Assembly: GCF_028858725.1 (NCBI RefSeq)
Contig: NC_084761.1
Coordinates: forward strand, 22,102,501 to 22,166,500
DNA from: Colius striatus
Taxonomy: Eukaryota > Chordata > Aves > Coliiformes > Coliidae
DNA length: 64,000 nt
Direction of reading: 5' to 3'
Shown piece after piece: positions 26,301 through 41,300 of this stretch. The position numbers and the translations under genes were made by a program. Every line of letters starts with the position of its first letter. Position 1 is the first letter of the stretch. The notes below the pieces were generated by a model. That model did not search any database. It saw only the letters and a list, made by a program, of their open reading frames with translations, and was not told the origin of the DNA.

Positions 26301-29300
26301 GTTTGGTTCTGCAGTTTCCAGCAATTTTTTTTTCGTTGTATGTATGAAAAGTACTTCCATTGACTGTAGATAGTTCCAGAACAGCACTTCTTTTCAGTTA
26401 ATGATAATTCCGATATATCGCATAGCCTGTTGCATTTCAAGGGCACCGAGTAAACGGATCAGCAGCTAGTGAGGTAATGCTGAGAGGTCCCTGCTCACAG
26501 CTAGGATTGCAACAGTACCCAGATAATATGGAGACATTTTTGACACCCCTATTTTCAAGCAATTATGTCTCCTCTGACTTCAGACAGGTAAAACATTTTA
26601 TTTTCAAAATTAATCTTAGTAACCTTAGTGCAAGAAAGTATCCTGTAAATGTAGGGATATATAGAGTTTAATTTTAGAATACTGCAATCATATAAAAACC
26701 ATTAAGAACTCAACTTATTCCTCTGTGGTTAAAACTTTGCAGTTAGTCAATTATTTTTACTCATCCTTATTACAGGAGTTGGCATTTGCAAGATGTAACA
26801 TGTTTTTTTTTCCCTCTGCTCAGTTTCACTTTGAAAACTGTATGTGGTCATAATGCATTCTATTGAACAGATTTCTTCTAGAGCCAAGTGGCAGAGGGCT
26901 TTTACAATGATTGTTTCCTGGTGTTAGGAGTACAATACTTCAACTGGATTTGCAATCTGGTATAAATTGTTAGAGTTGCAAAGCGAGGCTTAAAACTTTC
27001 TTTCTTCAATTATGACTCCGTTCCCCCTGCATGCAAAGAAACGTGGCATGCAATGCTAAATCAATCAGTTTCTTCTAATGCAGTACATATTTCAGTATTT
27101 AAAATAATGGAAGAAAACTGATGCTCCATTATTTATTTCCAGAATGGGATAGAGATACAGAAAGATTCTATCTAGAAATTAAGGTTCAGAGAAAGGTAAT
27201 ATTTATCTAGAGGTTAAACAATTTACTTTCTAACAAGTTTTTGCTTACACTTTCTTGGTAAAGTCTCCAGGTTCAAGGAGCCTTTATGAAGATGATACTG
27301 ACTTTATCAGAGAAGAGACTTTCCAAGACAAGTCTGACATTATCAAAGAGTTGAGAACAGATGAGTCCCGTAAGTGAAAGTGAAGTAGAATGGCAGTGGT
27401 TGGCCTCAGAGCAATTATTCTGCATGACTTCTGTCCTTCACGTTTTTCCTAGCATTGGCACTGAATGTGTATTCTGGACTTCCACCATGGACATCAGACT
27501 CACCTTCATGTTCTGATTTGAGACAAACGCACTGGACTTCCTGGGAACCTGACAAGGTGTGAAACGACCATCTTTAGTTCTAGATCTTTTGGGCTTTATT
27601 TCCTGCGTGTTCACGGTAGCAATTTCTTATTGTTTAAACTCTTTTATCTCAACTGTGAGAGATATTTTGTTTGGAACGGTGAGAGAGATAATAGTGACAA
27701 ACGAGCTATAATCAAATTGGTTTTCCAGTCATTCACTTGAAAATGTTAATGCTTCATCTGTAGATGGTTTCACCAGTAGAACTGACTTCCTTACTTGACC
27801 CAGACTCTACAGTTTCTCCAGCTTCAGGAAGTGAGGAAACTATTGGAGACATCCAGGAGCCCCCAATACACAGGATCTTGCCAAATGAACCAGAACTTTC
27901 AGATTTTTTTTTCAGTAAGAAATTTAAGTTTAAAATTGCACTTTACAATAGTTTTGCTAGAAAATCCTGGAGGATTTTTGAAGCACGGTGGGTTGCGCCA
28001 CCAAACACAGTTCCAGTGAGTGCTGAAACACACTGAGCTAGGGCTGGTTAACGACAGAGTTTGATTTGCGTTTGTCACATGTTTTTCACAGGGGTGTGTC
28101 TTAGTTTAAAGCATAATTTTATACAGTATTTTCCAAATTAGCTAAATTAGCCTTGAATCTCATGCCTCCTCACCCCAGTGATATTCTCCTGAAAGAGACT
28201 TCAGAAAAGTGATTTAACTGTGTAAAGAAAAATCAGCTTCTAGTTTGGGTTAAAAAAAAAGGCTGTAAGCTAAGCTTTTAATTCTTAACAATGTTTTAAT
28301 TTATTTACTTGTTTTTTGTTTTCTTCCAGTTATATATTTCTGTTTAAACATCAATAAATTAACATAAATATATTATGTTTAATATTTCTGTATTTATGTT
28401 TTTAGTTTTTTTCTTTCATCTGTCCTCTAACTCACCTCCAGCTGACAGCTGTCAATGACTGTCATTTGGTATTGACAGTGAATTGAGTCAAGAGGATGCT
28501 TGTGGTAGAAGCTTGGCTTTCTACACTGGTTAACATTAATTTACAGAGTTTTGTCAGTATCTTTTTGGAAAAAAGGAGGAATTGTTGAGCCATTTGTTTT
28601 CCAGTTGGCAGTTGCCAGTGACCTACCAAAAATATCAGATTACTGACCTCCAAAAGACACTAATGTTTAAATAATTTCCACCAAACCTTTTCTTTTATAC
28701 AAATATATACAGAAATATGTTCTGAACTTAGGGTTTCAAGTATTACAAGAATCATGGTTGAAATGACATGTCATATGGAAATTCAGTGTGGTACTGCACA
28801 GGCGTGATCCAAAGAGCTTGCTGTGTAGGAGATAGGATATAAAGGAATTCAGAAATATATTCAGAATCCTTCCTTTTTTTTCTTTTTCTTTGTACATCTG
28901 AAGTTAACATGCCACCCTTAAGTGCTACAAGTTGCTTGTGCAATGTATTTGCCCTACAGCCCAGGAGAAATCCAGCTTTCCAGAGGAGTGCAACCTCTCA
29001 AGATTCAAACCGGCGGTTAAAACCCGAGCTCCATTTGTCACTCTTCCTGCCACTGAAAAGAATCCTGATAAGGTTTATCCAACTGACAGTGAGGAGGTCC
29101 AGCAAGCTTTTGGCTCTTCAGTAGTCCATTTAGGCAACAAATTAGGAGTATTTCCGTTCAGTGTTTTTGGCCCTGAGGACAGAAATTATGAAACCTCTGT
29201 GTTTGGAGAGTATACGGAAGACAGAGAAAGGGAATCCATACAACCACTGTTCCCTAATGTGGTTTCACAAAATAGACAAAGCAAGTGGCTAAAATATCAA

Positions 29301-32300
29301 AACAGTGCTCAGTGTGACTTGATAACTCAAAACAGTGACGATGGGGAAGTGGATGACAACATCTGCACTGAGAGCGTCCTTGGAATGCTGCTGGGTGACA
29401 CAGGAGAGAGCAGTGCTGTGAACAAAAGTGCTCCCGGCTCTGCACTTCTGCTGTCAGCCAAGAGCATGCTTGGAGAAGGCTGTGCAGAGACCAGCAACCA
29501 GGATTTGATTTCAGAGGGGAAGTTACTTTCTCTGCATTTAAGTCAGACACCTTTGGCAGAAGCAACACAAAAGGTGTTAAATCACCTGAGCTGCCACACC
29601 GTAAGAGGAAATGGCCAGGTGTGTAACTGTTCAAGCAGATGGTTATAAGTGACAGAAACACATTTTTTTGGACAAAGCAACTGCATTTCTCTGATTTCCT
29701 GCAAGATATTATCAGTGTGATTGGATGAGATGTTTCTGCATATGTACTAACACAAAAAGAGTCTCAGCTACAGAACAGCAGCTGCTGATGTATTTTTTAA
29801 AGTGCTGTGACTACTCCTTTGTAAAGGTAATTCCTTGACACATGCAGAGCCAGATTTAGATTTTTAATCTGCATGTTGATGGCAAGAAGATGAAATAAAA
29901 GCCTTTGGGCTGTTTTGTAATCTATAGTTAGTAAGAACATGTTTTTAAGAAGTCTATTTTCTTTATTGTGAAATTGGCATTGTTTTAATGAGCACACAAA
30001 TCTTGCTTCAAACTCCCAATTTGAAAATATTTTACATGTCTTCAGTTTTAATTGGGGAAATGTAAGTTTTAGCACTGAATAAGCACCTAGAAAGTTAGCA
30101 GAGCTGTTTGTGACCAGTAGACTGTCTTAAACAAGTGGAATAAATTGGAAAAAAAAAAAAAAACCACAAACAACCAAACCTAAACCACAAGTCAAGTTTT
30201 AAAAGTTGCCAAATGTTTGTGTTTGGGAGTTCAGAAAATGTTGGCTTTTCCTTTTCTGGGGGGAGGTGAGGTGGGGTGGTCGTTTGGCCCAAACTTAGTA
30301 TGTTGTGTTTTCTAGTTCTTTATAAGTGTTTGTACAGTAAAATATTCCTGTGACATAGAGGTCTAGAAATAACCAGTGTGTTTGATACACACAATGGCAT
30401 GTACATTGAGTGTGGTTATTTATATATATATAAAATCCATGTATATTGGGTTTAAAAAGCTTATGAAGACAGCTACCATTACGAAGCCCTCAGGACTAGA
30501 TGGGATGGCAGACACAGAGATAGCCTGTGGTATGCACACTTTCTCTACAGCTCTCCAGTCTGGTTCTTCCTTCTCTAGCCCATGCCACCTTTGCTAATAG
30601 TTCCATCTAATGGATTTATTTCTGTGCAGAAATGGTGTTAAAAATGGGGTTTCTGTGCTCTTGCCCCATACATAGGGCTGAAAATATGATTCTGAATTAC
30701 CTAATTTACCCTAAAGCCTTTCAAAGTATTGTCTATGTTATTTGAATTGCTAGCAGTTTCTCAAGAGGCAAAATGTAACTCCATGGTACGTCCTAAATGG
30801 CAGTCCAAGCTGTATGCTGTTACTCCAGGCTTACTTAGTTTTATTCCTGTCAGCAGTCTTATTGAATACACACTCCTGTATTTAAGAGTTAACAAAGTCT
30901 CCAAACGTTTGTGGTGAAACAGGGTATTTTGCTTTTAGAAAAGTAAAGCTTTATTGTCAGTGCTCATGTTGAAATTTCTGGTTGCAGAAGGGGACTCCGC
31001 TGTGTTTCTATTTAGGTGTACTTAATAAGATCACAATATATGATAGCAGCAATGAAAACAGAGTAATGGCTAGGTTTGGGTATATTTGTACAGCAGCTGT
31101 TTATCAAAATGTGTCTCAGTTCATTCAGGGTTTTGTATGTTTTAATGGTTTATTTTTCCGTTAGGACATAGCGATTTCTGAGTTGTCTTTTCCTAACGCG
31201 GACAAAGTAAAACATGCCAGTCTTCCAAAAAGAAAGATTTCCATACCAACTGTATTTCAGTCTCATGTTCAATATAAACAGATTTTTAAAGCTGCTCTGA
31301 CAGGTATGTCTAACACCATGCTATGTAAAATGCTGTCATTTTTAAACAGTGCATTTCTTAAGCTTCACAAAGCAGCATAACAGGGAGAGAGATCACCAAT
31401 GTGATCAATCAGAACAACTGTGCACGTTTGGGATGTATGTACTGAAATGTATTTAGTCTAGACCCAAAATTACAAAGACAAACCAAAAGACCAGAGCAAT
31501 TCTGTTGAACCATGTAACCTTGTTCACCAGTCTTTAGATTCCCATCTAAGTTGCTCGGGGGGGGGGGGTTGAGTCGCATCCTTCAGTGTGATTTGAATGA
31601 AAGTAAGGCACTTAGAACAAATTAATTACATGTGCAATATGTGCATTTTGCAGGCTATATAGTTTCTGTTAGGACTCCAACAAAATGTTTCCATTTAGAT
31701 TCAGGACTGAAAGTTTTCAATGCAAATGCATTTGTTTCAATGTTGTGTACTTGTGTAACCATTTTAAGGCTTTAGTAATTATTCTTTTGTTCTTCTTTCT
31801 ATGTCAAGAGCAATTAAACATAATGCTGTTTGAGCTGTCACAAAGACTACACCATGCTCTTGCAAAAGTGGATATATCATTTTACACTTCCTTGAAAGAT
31901 GGGCAAAGTGAGAGCCAAGCAAGCCGCGGTCCACTCTGCAATCACATGCATCCTGCTAAGCTTGTTACTGTTAAAAAAGAAGGTCAAAACAAGGTGCTGT
32001 TTATTGCTTGTTTGTTTACAGTTTTGGCTTGTTTGAACAATTGCAGGGCACTTCTCAATGTACAATTCTGGGCTAAAGGGATGTGTGTTTAAAAACTGTT
32101 CTAGTCTTCACTAGCGTCCAGAATTGCTTGTGTAACAGCTTTCTCTATGCAGAAACAGATTTGTATTTGTAGAGAGAAAGACACTTTTCTAGGTTTCATG
32201 GGATTTGTGTAAGGTATGGTTACACAGGCTGGCTTCAGAAGCTGACAGTTCTGAGAACACACTTGTGTTTTTCAACAGTGAAAACACGGATGTTTGCCTG

Positions 32301-35300
32301 AGTATTTATACAGCAACGACTATGAGTCCATTGCTTTAGAATATTTTTTGCTTGGTTAGTGTGCTAATGGCCTTTTTTAAAATTTTTTCTTTTCTTTCTC
32401 CTCCCCTCACCTCCTAGGGTCGGATGTTCTATACCTGTGATGCTCCAAAAGCTGAGCAGTGCTCCTTTTTCAAGTGGATAGAAGATGTGAACCCTGCACA
32501 GATAAAATCTAGACCTAGTCTAGTGCTTCATGATATAAAAAGTATTGGGACATACCTTAGAAGTCAAAAGATTTCTCTCTATGAGGGATGCCAGCTTTTG
32601 GTGAGGTATCCTGAAATGCTATGCACATTTCACAAGTTCTATGGGAACTGCAGGATTTCTAAATATTTCGGTAGCTGTGGAGTTCAGCAGCATTTAACAG
32701 ACACTTTCAATAACTAGGTTTAAAGAGGCTGCACTTCTGTGTAGAAATGTAAAAGCCAAATTAGCAAAGGAGCAATATTGACAGTAATGGCATTTCAGGT
32801 CAGCACTCTTCGGCAAGAATCAAAACTGCTTACCAGCAACTTCAGCAGTTACTTAATGAAATCCCTTCAGACTGTTGCATTTCAATTACTGTTCATTTAA
32901 TCTTTTGCAAGATAATTTGATTTATTCTTTTCGTGACTCCAATTTCTATGTTAGAAGTTGTATCAAAGGCTATTCTGTGCTGTTCATAAGGGCAACAATT
33001 TAATGATGGTTAATATGAGAAAAGTATTTTACAGTCAAGAGGCACATATTTAAAACTTGGTAGCGTAAGATGATGAACAGCCACCAATAGCTGTGCTGTA
33101 TAATTTGGTGCAATCTGTGGAGCTTGCTTATTGGTGGTGGTGAATCCAAACTGTGCCCATTGTTTACATACTTTTTCTTAAAACCCCAATTTGACAGGAG
33201 AGCCTTTGAGATTCAAACACAGCGGTGTAGTAAGTTCAAGAAATATATGAATATACCTGATAGATATGATGGTGATTCCAAAACCAAATTATACCTCAAA
33301 CTAAGCAGAAAGGAGCATTATTCTCTGTACAGCAAAGGTAAGCAGATATAAAGCATCAGAATTGTCCTTGTCATGTTGCGCATTTTTAAATCTGTAATTT
33401 GTAACCTAAAAACTGAATCCTATTTTTAAACTCCTGACAACACTGACACTTCATTGCCCTGCTGGAGTGAGAACTGAATTATAATGTTCAGCTACCTTAG
33501 AAGAATATAAATTACAGATCCTTGGGTTTGAAGAACATGAAATCCATGACTCACTAAGCTTCAGGAAATCTCAGTGTTCAAACAGATGATATTTTGCCCA
33601 GCTTCACCTTCTTTAAAAGATGTTAGCAGAAGAAGCTAATTAAAATTCTGTATTTTTCTTGACAGATGATATTTGGGTTGTCTCGAAGACTCTGAACTTT
33701 GATCTCCTTGATACTTTCATTGCAAGTAGTGTTTTCTTTGGGCCATCCTCCAACAATGAAGTAGAATTACTACCACTAAAAGGCTACTGTCCTTCAAACT
33801 GGCGCTCAAATAGTGAGTTCTACACCAAATAATTCAGAATTGTGGGAAACAACTCTTGAAGGAAAAATCTGGCCAGCAATGAAGGATGGGATTAGAATTT
33901 CTCAAATCTAATACAAGACTTTACTCACAGGTGTTTTTTTATCTCGTATCTTTAACTATGTAATTTGAATACAGTCCCTAATGCAATTAAACCTGCAAAG
34001 TAGCTGAATTCTAAATGAGTGATGAACAAATGAGGATAATGTAGATGATGTAGTAAATAATGTAGAATGCGAATTGACTGTCAGAGTGCAGGTAACATAT
34101 TGTTATTCCCCTTGAAAAACAAACAGAAACCCCTTACAATGAGGATGGAGAACTTGCATTTATACAAAAAACCATGTGTTAAATCTGTGATTTTCCTTTC
34201 TGTGCTTTTGTTGCTACAGTTTAGAATGACTTTTAAAATTGGCATTTCAAAGTTTAGAAACCCAAATCTGTCTAACTCTAGTTATTTCTGTCATTGTATT
34301 TTTAAAAGAGTATACTACTAAAGGTAGCATTGATGGTTTCTAATGAACTGCTGACCTCTTTATTCTTTAGCAGGCTCTTTCTTCCCGACTAAGTTTCAGC
34401 ACTTCTTTTTGGTTTCAACATTTGCCTTTGGGGTATTTTTGTAATACTTTGTCTTGAGTGTTTTGGAAACAGTAAGGTTAGTGGGCCTTAAGTGCAGAGC
34501 AAAACGGTGTGTGTCTGCTATAGATGTCACAGAAACATGATAAATGTGCTGCCAAACGTGACACAAGTGTTTCTTATTTTTACTGTTGACTTGAGCTAAA
34601 GTTTGGTTTGTTTTGTTGGGTTTTTTTTTTTTTGGACAAGAAAGAGATAAAGAATACATTATGTGGTTATTCTGGAGCTAGTAATGATGTACTTCTGCTT
34701 ACTTTCTTCTAATGCAACATGAAAATTGCGTGCTTGACCACAAAAGGCTTCATTCACTTAACCTCAAGCTAGTAAATTGTAAGTTTCAGGTTTACAGATT
34801 AGAGTTTTTGGCTTTTTATGTGATTATTAGGGAGACAATTCCTGCAAAGCCCAATTTAGTGAGCCTATGTTAAACTCCTGTTTGGAATTACATGCAGAAG
34901 ACTAAAAAATATTTTAAAACCCCAAAATACTAGCACACAAGTTCTTTGTGGGAGTACATGCTATCAGAATCCTGGGCTTCAGGTGCAGTTAGAGGTCTGG
35001 TTTTGTTTGTTCCCTCAGTGTGGACTGCAGGACTGGATGACTTGAGCAGTCCAGGTCTGGAAGAGTTAATACACAGCTTTTCAGTCATAATGCTGTTGAA
35101 TCACAGCATTTTAATTTTTTCTTTAAAAAAGAATTTGTCTTAATTTTCTTTGTGATCATAAATACGGATCATTCTATAACAATTACAAAACCAAAACCCT
35201 AAGTAGTATGAAAATAAAGCTTAAAGTAATGTTTTGTTATTGGCAGTGATGAACAACAGCAAAATAGAGGTAGGTGAGTTACTGAACATATTAGAAACCT

Positions 35301-38300
35301 GTTACTTTGGCAATCCCTGAGCTCCAGAACCTCGGGAAACTAGCAGTGAATTCAGAAAAATATAATCGAGTAATTGTTCTGGTTTTATATTCTGCCCTAA
35401 GGATCACTTTTGTACACTTGGGAAACAGGCTAGATGGAATTTGAGCTTGTCCCACTGGAGGTGTTCTGATGTTCCTGTTGTGTCTTTTGTTAAGATAACA
35501 TCTGTTTAGCTACTGTGATACAAATAGTTTACTTAGAAAATGCACTTCCTCAACACACCTCAAATGTTTCTAAAAAGAGTAAGGATTTTTACCTGAGCTT
35601 CCTTCCCAGAAGGTTCCTAATGCTGGAATCACAAATACTTCAAAATAATGCACCTTAAAAAGAAGGGCTGACGAGTGTCCCCTCATCTGCAATATTCGGT
35701 CAGACATGGGAATTGGGTTAACTTGGTTTCTGCTACAGGAGGCTAATTACTCTTATGGGATTTTGTAATTCATTTATGCAGTCTCTTGTAAATTTTGGCT
35801 CATTTCATTTCTTCCTCATTTTCTTTTTCCTGTGGCCTTTTCAGCGCCTGTTCACGCCCTGCTGGTTTGTAACGCCAGCGGCGAGCTGACAGCTTTGAGA
35901 AATATGGAGGAGCACTTCAATCCATCAACGTTACCACTAATACCCTATCTACTCAAAATGTAAGTTCCTGTTCCAGTGATGCTCTAAGCACACAATATGT
36001 CAGCAGGGAGAGAAAAAAAAAATAGCAACAAAAACATCACTGAGTTTGTCCTATCAAAAAGTACATTATGAAAATGGAAATCAGTGAAATGGCGCAAGGA
36101 ATGAGCTCCTGATAAGGCAGTTTTCATGCATGTGGAAATGAAAATATGTTGCTTAGCTTAACTCAGTGGAAAGGCTTTTTCTTCAACCTTACCTATAGCC
36201 CATGTTTTACAACCTATGGATTCATATTGGGCATTATTATCACTGTTACACTGATAGTGCAGTCACTGATCTGTATGTTGTTGATGTAGATGCTTCACAG
36301 GGCTTCAGTGGAGCTGGTTTTCCTTCCTGATATTTGGAGTCACTTGACGCAAAACTTAACATGCTTTTCTGGAAAACTGGTACAATAGAGGGATATTTCC
36401 AAGCCTGTTTCTCAGTCACTGTAGAAAACAAATAATTAAATGAATGTTCTTCTACCACTCTTAATTGTCACTCTTTCGTGGCCTTGGAGTAAGTCAGATC
36501 AAAAGCGTTAACAGAGCAAGAATGATAAAACCCAAAACCCTGTTCCATACGATCCAGCTTTCACTCAGGAAAGCAGTATGGGGCAGGATATACAGCCCAG
36601 ATGTATGGCAGGGTGCGGGGGTCAGCAACTTTTAATTATGTCCCCTGTTAATTGTAACACATTTCAGTATCAGTTGAGTAAGAGCATCAGAACCATGATA
36701 CACAAATCAGATATACACGGTATGATATCCCAACTTTGAACATGGTGTTTTTTCCTAGGAATTTTGATTCTGAAAATGCTACTAATAGAGGCTACAAAAG
36801 AAAATTTATTCCACCTGCTGTCAGCCTGAAACACACAATGATGCCTGGACCTGTCAGTGCTGAAGTGGTGATGGGACTAGCTAAAAAGATGATCCAAAAG
36901 TTCTCGTTGAACCCAGATCAAACTACAGCCCTGATTCAGATAGCTCACATGATGACCTCTTGTGAAAATACCAAACCAGTGGAAGGACATCGGATCTTCC
37001 CTGTCACAATCATACGTGGTATATAGAAAGTAATTGTGAAATTGTCTGTTGTGGTATCTTGCAAAAATGCTGATTTATATGTAATGCCAGCATTAGTGAA
37101 ATACCCCTAAATTCTGTTAGCAATGAAACAGCAGACTTGTTTCCTTAATCGTACAATTTCAGGCAGACTTTCAGAGAGATACTTATGTATAGGTAAATGT
37201 TGCTGTATTTTAAAGGTGGCACAAAAGATGAGCTTGAATAAACTGCCTCTGTGTAGGGAATATTATTTTAAACTCTTTTATAACACTGTTGTCTGTCGTC
37301 ACAAACTTCATGCATTTCCTGAAAAGCCATTTCTTGGGCGAGGTCCCTCTGATAATGACCTTGATGTTATAACATCCCTCTGATAATGACCTTGATGTTA
37401 CAACATCCTTTCTGTCAGCACAGAGCTCTTGATCCTTGAATTTGCATCCTGCTTTTTATAGGTTTTTACGTAACTATAGAGTTCTTTCCTAGCAAGATCC
37501 ATACACAAAATCAGAGTTATTTAGTGTCTTCTACTTATTTATTTTTGTATTTTGAACACTTCTTGTCACGTTTCACCTTTGCTGACAATTTTTTTTCTAC
37601 CATACATTATTCCTTGCTGTTTTATACTTCCTTCTATCTTTGTTTTATCCCTTTTTAACACTTCCAAAAAGACTAGTAACATCTAAGTTCAAAGGTGGGC
37701 GTTATTTTTAGTCAGTATTGAAAAGCAGTTATCATAAACCTAAGTTTTCAGAGTGTGTCAAAGTAAGTATGCTGACAATAATGGCACTCTTGGTACAGGT
37801 ACTACTAGGCTTAAATTGCCTGAGCTTTTGTTAGACTGTCAGGCATATTAATCTAGTTATTAGTCATCCCAAAATAACCATCTCTCAAATTCCTTATTCT
37901 GTACCTGAGGACATGGTATGAGGGGTGTGCATGCAGGTACTTGTAGTATTTTCATGTACTGGTGTGAGTCCTTAGGAAGGAATGCATGTGTTCAACCAGA
38001 AAATTGAGGAGAAATAGCTTCCCCTCTGCTGTAGTTTTTTGTAAACTTGTTGCAGGCAGTAAATGTGAAATGTAAGGCAACTGGTTGCCCCTGGGTAGTT
38101 AGAGCTGCTGAAGCAAGCACATGGCAATGTTTTTACAGGAACTGTAGCATAATATTTTGTAAGATAAACTGAAATTACAGCCTGTCTAGAAAATTTTCAC
38201 TTGTAACTTTGGCTTTTCCTTCCAAAATACCAGGTGTGTTTGGAGCTGGGAAGAGCTATCTGCTGTCTGTTGTGATCTTGTTCCTAGTACAGCTCTTTGA

Positions 38301-41300
38301 AAGCAGTGAAGCTACAGAGGGTCCAAGGCCAGTTCCATGGAAACTTCTGATTGCTTCTTCCACTAATGTTGCTGTTGACAGGATACTGTTGTGGTAGGTT
38401 ACTGAGATTATTACAGGCTATTGCTCTAAAAACCACTTATATCATAAAGATAATTGTGTTGATATTTCTAGCATAAGACCTCAACAAGATTACATTCTTT
38501 CCTTGGAAAGTGTCACACAGGGGCTTTAATTTTACCCTTGCTCCTTTGCACAGCATGGATATGCTAAAAGACTATGGGTAGCTTTGTGATGGCACAGGAG
38601 ACTTGCATCAGATTTATCACTACTGAAAGTCTGGCTTGGGAATCTTTAGGAAGTAGCAGTAGGGGCAGGGGAAAGAGGGGTGGCAAAAGAGGGGGAGGCA
38701 GAGTCAGACTTGGTAAGCTTTAGCATGAAGTTGACATGAAATAAAACTCATGATTAGGAAGGACAAAGGAAGGGTAACTGCAAACAGGAGACTGATTATG
38801 AGCGAAGAATTGTAAAGGCATTAAGCACTTTTGAGGCCAATCGTGATGAGGCAATTTACTTTGATTTACTTGAACTGTGGCCCAAGTTACTTCATCTGGT
38901 TAAATCACAGAAGTTTGTGGTCTTCAGTGTTCTGATGTATGTGTGGTTTAGAACCACTTTTAATTTTAACATTTCTTTTTCTATTTCTGCAACATTCATC
39001 ATCTTTTTCTTTGAAGTTTACTTGATCTTGGATTTGAGGATTTTATCAGAGTGGGAAGTATTAGGAAAATCACCAAAGCGATTCTTCCCCATAGGTAAGA
39101 ATCTAAATCTTTGAGAGATCTGAAGCAATTCCAAGATCCATGACAGTACACATGCTGTAAAATTACTATTCTGAAGTCATTCAAAATGTGACTGTAACAT
39201 GCTTGTCTCAGGGTTCCTGCCCAGTGCAGAAATTATACCTTGATTTGGGAAAGTCTCTTGTTGCTGAAGAGGAGGGAGTAGAGGAGACAAAATAATGGCA
39301 GTTACAGATTTGGGAGTTTACACAAGGAGGAAAAGCAAAACAGACAGACTTGAAGTAGATGTCTACTGCTGTAGAGATAAGAAGGCGGAGGAAGTAATCG
39401 TAAATTGAATGTGCAGGGAATTGATGGTAACAACTCGTGAATTCTGCACTGTTTAACTCCACTTATCTTTGCTGTAGTGTTCTACCAGTTTGCTTTTAAC
39501 TACTTTAAAGTAAGCAAACTACACAGTCCTTTCAACACAATTTGAGAGAACAAAGTCATGGTTGAAAACAAGTATTACACGTGTCTGTCTCAGCTGGATT
39601 TGGGGTAGGTTAGTTGTACAGTACTGGGATGTATAAAGTATGATTCTTTTCCCGTATTGGCTGTTCACCGAGCACTGAAAGCACTGTTACTTTCAATGAT
39701 TGTAATGCATGTTATAAACTCTTTTTGAAGTTTACATGCTGGCTCAGGAAATGAAAACGAGCAGTTAAAAGAGCTGTTTGCTCTCATGAAAGAAGATTTA
39801 ACTCCAGTTGAAAAAATGTATGTAAGGAAGAGTATTGAGCAACATAAACTGGGGACCAATAAAACTATACTGCAACAGGTACGGTCCAGGCACTGGGATG
39901 GGAAAGTGGGGAGTCACTGTGTCTTATCCACAAGGCCCAGCAAACAGGAACTGGGAATCCCCTCTCATATCTCCCAAGCTCCTAATTTTGAAAAATAAAA
40001 TTCATGTTAGGTCTAGGAGAGATTTGATTCCACAGCTCTAGCTTGGTTTGGTCTCTCACTTGTGTATGATTTCTGAGTTGAACTTGCAGTTCCTGTCAGT
40101 GATACAAGACAGAAACCCCCTTTTGAACTGTGTTGCAATCTCATATTACTAATCTAGTTTACAAGGCTGGGAGAGGAAAATATCTGACCTCATTTAGTCT
40201 GCACTGTCACCTTGAAACTAAAGTTTATAGAGTCATAAAGGTGAAAGATAAGGACAGAGTTAAATCTCTGCTAGAGTATCAACAGCCAAGAGGATTTCAA
40301 ATACATTTCAAGTAACTTTTCATCAAAGCATTACAAAGCATTTAAGATTACTACTTCCTATAGAAAAATTATCCAAATTTCTGGTCTTTCCAGTTATTTA
40401 CCATTTTTCCTCAGTTCTAGACTCAAAAAAAAGTCCAGCTTGTTGTACAGCAATTGTAGCAAAACAGCTCTGAGCAATTTATTTCTTGTGCTCATTCCTA
40501 GTGGTCATTGCTGCCACTTTTCTGCTGGGACTGAGATGGTTTTGAAGGATAGTATAATCTGAACTTTCTCTGTACCAAGTCAAATCTGGTCTTAAAATGC
40601 ATGAATCTGTGAAGGATTCTAACGTATAAACACATGCCAGGTGTAAGAAATGGTAACCATGATCCTTCTCCGTGCACACACCTTGCTTTTCACTGGAAGT
40701 TAGACTATAGCTTTTTGAGAGCCAGTATGACACAGCACGCAGCAGAACTGCCAAAAGAAATCAATTTAAGCGTATCCTATTGGTGAAGCTACATTTATGT
40801 ACTGCACAGAGGTCAACTATTAAATGATTTTAACTCTTCATCTGTCCCTTTTCCCCTTGCTACAAACAAAGGTAAAAGTGGTTGGAGTGACCTGTGCTGC
40901 CTGCCCCTTCCCTTGTCTGAACACTCTCAAGTTTCCTGTAGTGTTGCTGGATGAGTGCAGTCAGATGACTGAACCTGCCTCTCTCCTTCCTATCGCAAGG
41001 TACAGCCTTCCTTTTGTGTTTCAGTGGAGAAATAACTTTCCATCTGTAGTGACACAACCTCAAATAATTGCTGAATTTAAGAACATGAACTTTAAGGAGT
41101 AATTTTAAGTTGAGGCCTGCTCTCAGATGCCTCTCTTGAGTTACTGTGTTATTTTAACTGTGGAAAGAGGGTGATGGAGGAGACAGCTTGATGGAAAGCC
41201 ATCTGTGGTGGATAAACACAGCATGGGATTTCATTATGAATACTTTGACATGCATTTTAGAGCATTTTCTTATTTTTTTAACATTCTTATTTAGGTTTCA

